Of a stretch of DNA of 64,000 nt, positions 20,188 through 64,000 are shown piece after piece. The stretch is from assembly GCA_034766995.1 (NCBI GenBank), contig CM068319.1, forward strand, positions 26,239,959 to 26,303,958. The letters run 5' to 3'. A program made the position numbers and the translations under genes. The notes beneath the pieces are model-generated. The model saw only the letters and a program-made list of their open reading frames with translations. It had not been told where the DNA came from and ran no database searches. Each line of letters begins with the position of its first letter. Position 1 is the stretch's first letter. The DNA is from Acanthacorydalis orientalis. Lineage: Eukaryota > Arthropoda > Insecta > Megaloptera > Corydalidae.

Positions 20188-22624
20188 AAATATAAGAACT
20201 ATATAGTTTTAAGTATTATAATTTGTATATTTTACACGTGTTTATTTGTTAATGTTTAAGTGTAAACAGTATAATATTAATAAATATTTGTCCTATTGTA
20301 TTAATTTTTAGTAAACTATATTTTTTTCCTATTTCTGTTGTTACAATTTTCCTATAAATTTGTTTTTTTAATGTTGTGTGTTTATTATTTCTTATATCAT
20401 ATTTTTATGTTATATTTTTATTGTCAGATTAAATTTCACTTTCCGTTGTTAAAAAAATCCAATGGTTGACTATATGGTTATTTTAATAATGACGACCATG
20501 TGAGAATGATTGTCATCATTCTAAAAATATGACTGAAGAACTTGCTGACTATTGGATAATGTTTAAAAGTTATGTTTCACAATTACGAGAGCAACGCACA
20601 TTTTTGGTTTTGGGTTAATTTTTAATGGCGGCCCTCAAATTTTGCCATGGAATAAAATACTTAAATCCACGTATATCCAAATAATATCGAATTAACCATA
20701 ATCCCCTTTGTTGAGATTACTATTAAGTCTTTGTAAAGATTATTTTTTCTTTAATCATAATAAAAAATACATATTTTTTTTATTATGAAAATAGTAAAAT
20801 ATGTTGGAATTGTTCATGAAATTAGTTTATATAATGTAATAATTATATTGCATTTGTCGGTATTGTTTGACCGTTTTTCATCTTATTCAGTCATTTAATT
20901 AGAATTCTTGAGGTCACTTAACTTCAATCTGATATTCTGGAATCCTTGTTTTTACATGATAAAAAACAAGGAATTTAGATTAGTGGCTTTAAAGATTCTA
21001 ATGAAATGATGCTGCAATTTAATAAATGTTTTCATGTTATATTCAGGTGTACTATTACTTTATTTTCAATTTCGTACACATACATTTGCACAGAAATCGA
21101 GAGCGTAGATATACAGAAACTTATTTATGTTTTACTTGTTTATCTACAGAGATAATGTAATTTTAATACCACAAAACATTTAATATCTATTATATTTTCC
21201 AAAAATTACGAAATTACAAAAGACAGTTTGTTTCTAAATCACTAAAAAGCTGTTTATTTATTTATTTATGTATATATTTATATGTCTAAATCAAAAAAAA
21301 ATGTAGATAAGCTTCTATGTCTGTAGACTTCAAAAATGATATTAAAATTATTAATTTTATCTTTATATGATCATTTTATTTAATAATGTAGTTCAGTGTA
21401 AACGCATTTGAAAATATTTTATTTTTTAAAGAAATTCGCTACGTACTTAAAAATTGCTTAATTTTTATTTTTTGAATTATCTTTTATATGTTTATAATGT
21501 TTTGAAATAATTCTGTAGTGCAAAAATATGTATAAAAATTTAATTTCTTTTAATACCATTCGACAAAGAAAAGATTTAGTAAAAATATCCTTCACGCTTT
21601 TCATCGTTTAATGTGTTTAACGCACATATATTTTTAATATATATATAGTCGGGTTTAAATAATTTCATTTTACGCTTGCAATTGCCATTAATAACTTTCA
21701 CAACATTTGTGTACATATTTACTTTGAATAATTAGCAAATTTTATGTTAAACTGGTGTTGTGCCATCAACATGACTGTCAAGTGAAGACGAATAGAGAAC
21801 AGATATGTATTTTTTGAGGATTAGTTCGGAATGTTGAGAATTACGGAGTTTTTAAAATAGAGCGTAGCGCTTCGTGTAACATTAAATAGACGATGAATCG
21901 GTGACAAACAGGCAACAGCTGAACCACAATCTTGACTAAAGGATTTATATTTTTATCTTTCTCTGCACGTTTACCAAAATTTATTATGTGCAGAGCTATT
22001 AGTTCTTGTTGACATTTATTTATATAAACAAATATGCCATTATAACGATACCTGTATAATTCAAACATGTCATTCGAAAATATTCTATTTACTAAACACG
22101 TATAATGTAATAATACTGTCTACTTGTAAACACCATCAAGTAATTATTACACTTTGTGTACATTTTATCCGTTTCATTGAACTTGAAAGTCGAAATTCGA
22201 AAATAATTTTAATAAAATTATACTTACTTTTTTAAAAAGTCATACGTTCTTCATGTAAGCATACTTTACAAATTCATTTTATCAAAAGTAATAACAAATA
22301 GTTGCATTTTCTTTATACATGTATTTTTTTACATTTCGCTATTTTAAAATATGAAATTTTACCTATTAAATTTTTTCATATTTCAATGAAATTCACCTCG
22401 TATCTAGATTAAAAGAAAAATATTTTATATACTTACAAATCCATTGAAAACTAGAGATCCAACTTAACTTCATTTTCCTAAATTAAATATTTTAGAAGTG
22501 TACTTTTAGTAAAAAATTCGTTAAAGAAATTGATCAATAAATACATTTTTTACAATTTATTTTCTTTTCAATTAACATACATAAATTACATAGAAACATT
22601 AAAAACTATAATTTGGTTTTATAC

Positions 22625-22629
<5 letters not shown>

Positions 22630-22661
<32 letters not shown>
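22630..22661. repeat. (TA)n microsatellite
   Basis: TA run of about 32 bases in the COPB2-FoxL2 intergenic region. Confidence 0.93.
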
Positions 22662-22663
<2 letters not shown>

Positions 22664-23181
22664 GCATGTATTCTAAAATTAGAAATTAAACGACGCACCA
22701 AACCGAACGACACGAGTTCCTGTTGTAAACAAAATAATAAATATAAAGTTGTCAAACAAAACAATAAATATTAAAAAAAACGATCTCGTGCTAGTTCAGT
22801 TTGATCATATATTGCTATTAAATTATTAATTAATTAATAATAATAACACAGAACAATCAAAAAATTCAAGTGCTCAAGCAGTTTTATGTACACTAAACTA
22901 TTTTGAATTTTATTTCGGATTTCCGTGTACAAGAAAAACTGATAGGTAAACTTTATTTTTTGGTCGTGCTGACTGTTTGTGATTATTTATAATGGAATAA
23001 GGACGGAAAATGTATAAATTATAATATATTTTTATAATTTTTTTTTAATCATAAATGTAATATGCATCGATACATCAAAAGTCTACTATTTAAGATATAA
23101 ATGCGATCTGTTGCTACCGCAAAGAATATCTGGTGTTTTATTTATACTTCTGGATTATGAAACGGGTTTTTTTTTATTCGA

Positions 23182-23308
<127 letters not shown>

Positions 23309-25119
23309 CACATACATAGAATAGAATGTTTCTTTATATGTCGATTTATGTTAGATTAAGTGAGGAAGATTTGATGAAGATACGTTTAAGAAATATCCAC
23401 ATATATTCTGTCCACTATCTAGTCTTTCAACATATTACAAAAGATACTTCAACTTTTTTTTAATGTATTAGTAAATATAAAAAAAATTGTAAAAAAATAG
23501 AGAAGAACAGTCTCCAGTTTTATGTTTTCAAGATAGTAAATATTTTTTTAGGAGTAATTACTCCTAAATCTCTTCAGTAACATATTAGAATAATAAAGCT
23601 AATCGTCACAGTTTCATGCTAAAATCATCTTCATTAATTTTTTTTAAACACTATATATTATAGACTCTAACAAGTATCAAAAATATATTACAGAAAGTTC
23701 GTAAGGGTTAATGTAAGATACTAGTTACATTTTTAAAGATTGTATTCAATTTCTCTCTACAAAAATCGCATTAGAGAAGTTCATTCGAATCGTTGTAGTC
23801 ACTGAGTCCTTTTCGTACATTTATTTTTACGATCAGTTTCGATTTGTGTTATAACTGGTCTTAGGACAAGGACACATGAATAGTGATCGCAAAGATTCTA
23901 CAGAAATAACTCAATAATAAAGAATATAAAAGAAGTTAATTAATGACGACCGTTTTAGAACATTCCACCCATTTGAAATGAAAATTGTTTCACTTATGAA
24001 AATATCTCCTTATAAATATAATTTTTAAAAAAATGCTTTAATATAATGTTTTCAAATTATTATGCGTCAACATTGGAATTTTTTTAAAAGAATATATATA
24101 TATAATTTTTAAGTTACATTCATTTTTAAGCGCCTGGCATATTCGATAACATGGGGATTTCCTTAGTTAAAAAAAATAATCCATGAAATTTAGTAAAACT
24201 TATTATAAAACAAATAATAGTTAAGTATTTATTTGTAACCATACGTGTATAGAATCCTTTTTTAATTTGTTGAAAAATATAGATTTAAGTTATAATAATT
24301 TTCAAATTAGTGACACAATTCTCTAGTTTGAAGAAATTTGAACAAAAAATCAATAAAATTAACAAAACCGACAAAAATTATGAGAATAAAATACATTACT
24401 TTAATCCTACGTTTAAAAAGTATTTATCCTTCTAATATTTTATAAACAATATGCTTTTAAAATACCGTCCTTTAATTCATGTTATTTGTAATCATTTTGA
24501 GAACTTTTAATTTTGAAATAAAAAAATATAAAAATAAAGATATATACTTTTAAATCTACTTTCCTTCCCATCTATCATATTTTATTTTTAAAAGTATTCA
24601 GTTCACATTTACAGTATTCCAATATCGAATGTTATTTCATGTAAATGTTTATGAGAAAATAATAGATTCGCATTAAAACAAATGGTCGCATATTCTTATT
24701 CATTGTACATAAATTCATCTAAAACTGTAATTCTAATTAAAACATTTATAAAACATACACAACTTTTATACAGATCATTGAGAGAAAAATCAAAAAAAAA
24801 ATAATGACTCTATAAAATAAATTGGTATTATAATTATTTCTTATCAATAAACTGAAAATTTTATTTAGGCCTAAATATTCACCATAATTCACAAGTTAAT
24901 CATAAAATCCGATCTTTTTCATGTAACTAATATGACGAATTTTTTCTACTGTAAAATGTGAACATTTTTTGTAACAATTTCTGATAATTTTAGTAAAGAA
25001 TTTATAACTTCTATTATCAGTAACAGGCAATTGAAATAAATGATGAAAAAATGAACATCAGTAATATAAATTTTATATTTTTTTTCTATACATATAGAAA
25101 TACTAGTAGTAATTATCAT

Positions 25120-25156
25120 GTATATGTGTGTGTATATGTATATGTGTGTATATGTA

Positions 25157-25188
<32 letters not shown>
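25120..25188. repeat. Mixed (TG)n/(TA)n microsatellite
   Basis: TGTG and TATA blocks alternate and then end in a pure TA run. Confidence 0.93.
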
Positions 25189-25283
25189 ATACACTTCATT
25201 TTTAAATTGTATCACAATTTGGGGAAAATCATCGACAACTGAAGAAATTATATTATAAAGCTTTTATAGATAAATTATGACTC

Positions 25284-25286
<3 letters not shown>

Positions 25287-25340
<54 letters not shown>
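25287..25340. repeat. (TA)n microsatellite
   Basis: About 54 bases of uninterrupted TA. Confidence 0.96.
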
Positions 25341-25342
<2 letters not shown>

Positions 25343-25706
25343 CATTGTTTCTAATGCGATTTACAATCGCGAATAAGTCTTAAAAAACATATCTGCGATT
25401 ATCGACATGTTGTTGCGGCGCGTAAATTGATCTTACTCATTTTTATTATAATTTGACACACGATCATGAACTATAACCTAGATAAAAAAATCCACTTTAT
25501 ATTATTGATAACTTATAATAAACATTTTATAAATAGATACAGAATGAGAATACATTTCTGTTGCAATTGTATCGCAATATATTCAGTCGGATGGGTCTAA
25601 CGAGCTGATTGTCTTACCGAGTTACACATTTTATATATCTGTACAAATTTATTGGACGTTGTTAGTAATTGTAATTGACTGAATTTTCCTTTCATACAAA
25701 TCGTGG

Positions 25707-25708
<2 letters not shown>

Positions 25709-25790
<82 letters not shown>
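25709..25790. repeat. (TA)n microsatellite
   Basis: About 82 bases of uninterrupted TA. Confidence 0.97.
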
Positions 25791-25796
<6 letters not shown>

Positions 25797-26334
25797 GCAT
25801 ATTAATATTCATTCATAAAACTTGAGATACCAGTTAATCCTCTGTGGTAGCTTTAATATGTTCATAGAATAAAACTGCAACGATAATTTTATGTAAATAT
25901 GTACAAACAAATCTTAAAAATTGAACGCTATCAAAGAAAATAATATTATTTACTATTATAGAAAGAGATCAAATATGTAATCACAATTTCTGTGACTTTT
26001 GGATATTTACATAATAAGCATAGAAGTGCTTCTCGCTCGATGTGTTTTAGTTCGTATCGAAATCAATTTATGGAAACAACCATAATATAACAATTAAAAA
26101 CAGTGAAACAATATGCTGTAACAACGAAAAAACTACTATTTCTTTATACCATATTTCATAAATTCTCCCATAAGAAACGTAAATAAGACAGTAAAAAATA
26201 ATGAGGTAAAATGTATTAGAATTGAATAATAGATACGAACAAAAAAAAATATTACATTTACATAGATCGTCTTAAAAAAAAGAAACTTAAGAGTGATATT
26301 TATCATTTTTTGGAAATATACATATTAACTAATA

Positions 26335-59865
<33,531 letters not shown>

Positions 59866-60198
59866 CCTCTAAGGTGAGAGTGAATAAGACACGCGGCGCG
59901 TCGACATACGACTAACATGTGTGGCGCAAACTTGACTACGGCGACTCTTTAATTGCAATGCAAAGGAAAACCGACTGCCACGGCGTATCTGTATCGCACA
60001 CGAGAAGTCCCTTTCGCTCTGCCTCGCACACACAGGGTACGGGATACGTTTTACTGCACGGGTACGCTCGTTTTTTTCCAACAGTTATTTGACAAATATC
60101 GACCACGACTTGGCTGTATCTTTTACACTTTGCTCGGATACGAACTTGTTTACAAAATCAATTTTTCATTATGTTTTAAGATATATACATACACACAC

Positions 60199-60204
<6 letters not shown>

Positions 60205-60250
<46 letters not shown>
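60205..60250. repeat. (TA)n microsatellite
   Basis: TA run of about 46 bases preceded by ACATACACACACATA units. Confidence 0.95.
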
Positions 60251-60252
<2 letters not shown>

Positions 60253-61189
60253 CATACAAACATACATATACACATCCAAACAAATTCTTACAAATAAAAT
60301 TAATGACCAACATTTTTAACTATATTATATTAGTCACAAACCGTTACGAACACTGCGACAACGGGATTTCAAGACGATTCCTCTCATTAAATAAAAAAAA
60401 TCTTATTAAATATTCATAAACTGATTTCAAGATTCAATCGATCAGGCCCGATAATTAAGTTATACACACAGTATGGAGAAATCCTAGAATGAAATAATGA
60501 GATTATAAAGTATAAATGTTTACATATAAAATATCGAATAAATCATTGGTACTTGAATAAAATTTTCTCATTCTGTTCCGTGCTTTTTCACAAAAAAATC
60601 AAGTAAAACATAAAAAAAATTAAAAAAGGGGAATATCGTTTTGCTATGATTTTACCAAAAGAATTTAAATGTTTAAATTTGTTAAAAACAGTTGTTATTT
60701 CAAATTGAAGAGTGATTCGGGTATATCTTCAGACAAAAATGTATTAATCTGGGTGAACCACGAACACCAAAATTTCATATGTGAAATTCAACCGTTTGAA
60801 TAACGTTCATTTCTCTTTGCTGTGTTGTTTTCTTATACCTGTTCGTTTCATATTTAATTTTCATTATGATATTTAAAAAATAAAAAAAACGAATAAAATG
60901 ATTTATGGATCCTAAATATTTTAAAAACTAGTTCCAATATTCATTCCAGTTTCCTTTAACAAACGAATTAACACACATTACGAAATATTGTTCGATCTAA
61001 ACATTTAATTATTTGTTTTTTTGGTAAAATTTGATATGTTTAAGACAAGAATCGATTCTCAGATATTTTAATAAATTTTGTGAGGCATGGATTGTAAAAA
61101 TTAAATTAGTTGTACTATAATTCATTCTGATATATTAAACTGATTGAAATTTCGCACTGTCGATTTATTTTCACCAAGTAATATAGCTT

Positions 61190-61260
61190 TATTATATAAA
61201 ACTAGGGGGCTTCGCCCGATGCTCGCTGCAATCACCAACCGCCGGGCTCACTTCGCCAAT
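61190..61260. repeat. Short GC-rich hairpin element after TATATAAAAC
   Basis: ATTATATAAAACTAGGGGGC, then TTCGCCCGATGCTCGCTGCA and CCGCCGGGCTCACTTCGCC. The GGGC-TTCG-CCC hairpin core in an AT-rich setting resembles dispersed element termini. Its class is unknown. Confidence 0.4.
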
Positions 61261-61432
61261 TATAAGCCTTTACATTTTAACCGAATGAAACAATATTTTT
61301 TTAAAACTCATTTATGTGTACGTAATTATTATCTCAGACAGATTGTAACGTTGCTGTTTTATGTACGAGATACCATATTTAGGTACCATGAACCTTGATG
61401 TCATCGAACATTTTTTGCGGGTAATGGTAATT

Positions 61433-61440
<8 letters not shown>

Positions 61441-61497
<57 letters not shown>
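61441..61497. repeat. (TA)n microsatellite
   Basis: About 57 bases; a second short TA run lies at about 61542-61563. Confidence 0.96.
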
Positions 61498-61503
<6 letters not shown>

Positions 61504-63894
61504 TACAAAATTAAAATAATTCACAAAAAATTTTCAATGAAATATATATATATATATATATATAAATATCAGAATCATTTTAAATAGATTTAAGTTCATG
61601 TGCATAAATACAATATGTATAAATGGTAAATGTACATACATTTGAAAGTATATGCACACATTTTTATTTAATACGTGTTCACGTTTAATTATACACACAA
61701 TCTGCAAGTTGTGCAAAAATATCTTTTAACACATTCTTGAACAATGAGACAACTACACAACTTTTATATTAAGTGGATTAGCTGTCACGCTTGGAGACTT
61801 TTAATGTACGTGCCATATATCACCTACAACGACAGAGGCGGAGACCAAATTAGTAAGACACGCTGCCGCCATTAGTTACACATATATCAAAAACGGTGTT
61901 GTACTAAAGGACAAAATATATAAACGGAATTTTCAGTTTGGCCGTGTATTAAATGATAAGCTCACTTTTCACACGAAACCTCTTCTACATTCTTTTACAA
62001 TATAATTTATGGTGTGATTATTTATTTTTCGCATAAATGTAACGCCGAAAATAACAAATACATTTCGTATTAATCCTGGTTCCTGTGTTAATCTTCGATT
62101 GATACACACATAAATGATCTCGTTTATGGGTCGAGTGTCCGGTTTTATGATAAAACCGCACTTGTTTATTTATACTTTTTTAAAAAAAATGTCGGACAGC
62201 AGCACACGCAGGTTTTTGGTCAAATGTCAAAAATTTATTTAAAAATATAACAACTTATTTCCACCAAAAATTGGAAGCCTATTAAATATTATAAAATATA
62301 TAGTTGTAGGTTGTTTAATTCGAAACATTTATATCTCAAATAAAATATTTCGTTTCATTTTACATTCGATTTTATGAAGCTTCTTTATCAATAATTTATT
62401 TTTAATTATAAACTAGTATTACAGTATGCCTATAACGGAATATCTAAATTTAAAATGAACTGCTTTAAAATAAAATAAAAGTTATCGAGTAAGCAAAACG
62501 AAAATTCACAACTATTCCCATGGAAAAAAATTAAAAACCCGACCACTCCTCTTTAAATTATATTCGTACTATGCAGTGTATTTCATTTGAAAATAGTAAA
62601 GGAATATATAAAAAATTGTAGAAATTAAAAAAAGAAAAAAAAGATTCTGCTTTGAGTGAAAATATGTTGTGGATGTCAGAAATCATAGCGAGATCGGGAT
62701 TTATGTTATTACTATTTCGTATTAAAACACTTTCATAGTTTTGAGTTTTGCAATTGAATTAACGTTAAATATTTAACTCGTGATTAAGGCAGTAAGATAT
62801 TAAACTGGCTGTTAAGTGAGTCAATTCTCTATTGGAACAATTTTAACAAGAAAATTCCCCGGATATGTAAAGAGATAATTCTTTACTAGTCAATCTGACC
62901 GTTCTTTATTTATCTATTCAATAAAAAATGATTTAATTTCTAACTTAAAGGCGATTATTGCTGAATGGCTAGCATGTAGAGTCGCTAATTAATGTATCAG
63001 ATGACTTAACAATGACATATGCATTTAAAGATGAAACGCAGTTGCAAAATGTTCATAAATCAAAGATTGAAATCCTGTGAGGGGTGTGGTTTCCTAGACT
63101 AAGAAAAATATAGACGTATAGATACAGAAATAAGAGGGGTCTAAGAAAGCTTGAATGTTTCACTAATTTATTTAGGAAAGGTTGTAACATACAAATATTC
63201 AGTTCACTGTTAGAAGAGCTATGAGAAAGCTGGACGTATGCATAAAATGGTCTAGCGTACATGGCCCTCGCCTCCATAAGCTTACATTAATTTAAAAATG
63301 ATCCACGAATAAGATAAACGAAATAGTTTGCATATCGTTTCAGTTCATTTCAATTAAATATCGACTTTTTCTGAACTGAAAAACTCGATTAGAAAATAAT
63401 GGTAAAACTTTATCAATGAAAGAACAAGTTTTCGCTGCTTGTTAATTTCGTTTTAAATCAAATGAACACGAAAATAGTAAAATATTTTCATTGAAATGTT
63501 CATTAATAATTATTCATCAGGTGAATACCTATGATTAACCTTAGTATTTTTTTTATAACATTTCTTGTAAATAATAGGAACAGTACTATATTATTAATTG
63601 AAACACTGAATAAATAGCACATCAATCTTTTACTTGTTTTTTTTTGTTTTAAGTGTTTTTTTTTATATTTCAATATAAAAAAACATTTTAGGAAACACAG
63701 TATTATTCTTCTGCTGATTATTTAAATAATATTATTCTTCATTCTTTTAGAATTACTTATAAAAAATACATGTCTATGCTAACACAACTACCAAACTTAA
63801 TTGTAAAAGTAAATAAAATGCTAAGCTACTTTTCAATTATTTTTTTGAAACAGAATATTAAGTGACAATGCTATTATAAAAAGGAATATTTCAA

Positions 63895-63896
<2 letters not shown>

Positions 63897-63967
<71 letters not shown>

Positions 63968-63970
63968 GTC
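63897..63970. repeat. (TA)n microsatellite with (TATG)n tail
   Basis: About 55 bases of TA then GTATGTATGTATG. Confidence 0.96.
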
Positions 63971-64000
63971 CAAGAGGTTAAGCAGTAGTAACGAAGAAAA

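Larger units (their letters stand above)
60140..64000. other. Right-end region without recognised genes
   Basis: AT-rich DNA with three TA microsatellites, a small element with a GGGGGCTTCGCCC core at about 61202-61214, a palindrome at 62140-62158, and a few short frames (for example 63053-63277, minus) with no recognisable homology. Confidence 0.6.

Noticed and set aside
63053..63277. Minus-strand 74-codon frame near the right end
   Set aside because: No recognisable motif or homology and no splice context; not distinguishable from chance.

Overview
The window is AT-rich animal DNA with spliced genes, short introns and very many long (TA)n microsatellites. The best-matching gene families and the transposon relics (piggyBac-type MITE, mariner fragment) point to an insect, probably a hymenopteran such as a bee. 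That assignment is inference from gene content and composition. No prokaryotic, viral or CRISPR features were seen.

Layout. Positions 2-346 (+) hold the 3' end of an ABT1/ESF2 ribosome-biogenesis gene. It converges tail-to-tail on a complete Integrator subunit 4 gene (INTS4, 4355 down to 496, ten exons, 956 codons). Next on the same strand is a complete NFX1/shuttle craft gene (stc, 10916 down to 5552, fourteen coding exons, 1233 codons), including one intron that only works as a GC-AG intron. A short divergent promoter region (about 11479-11698) separates stc from the beta'-COP gene COPB2 (11699 to 20187, +, fourteen exons, 947 codons), whose terminal 36-nt exon is present twice. After about 6 kb of non-coding DNA comes FoxL2 on the minus strand. 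Eight exons (34603 to 26335) encode a complete forkhead domain and C-terminus. No start codon lies in them, and a 43-nt exon at 59865-59823, at the edge of a GC-rich island, supplies one in the correct phase. If right, FoxL2 spans about 33.5 kb with a first intron of about 25 kb that fills most of the right half of the window.

The genes do not form a pathway. ABT1, INTS4, stc and COPB2 look like a compact housekeeping block (rRNA processing, snRNA 3'-end processing and transcription, zinc-finger regulation, COPI coat). FoxL2 is a developmental transcription factor gene with a large, repeat-rich regulatory neighbourhood.

The non-coding part holds dozens of (TA)n tracts, a 243-bp piggyBac-like MITE, a mariner relic, the C-terminal relic of a non-LTR retrotransposon, a dispersed repeat family with at least six diverged copies, paired hairpin repeats near 33.2 and 33.7 kb, and a perfect 28-bp-arm hairpin at 54.4 kb. 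I found no convincing new multi-gene system. The most interesting items are the duplicated COPB2 terminal exons, the remote FoxL2 first exon and the dispersed repeat family. Exon boundaries come from reading splice signals and phase by eye and were not tested against transcripts.
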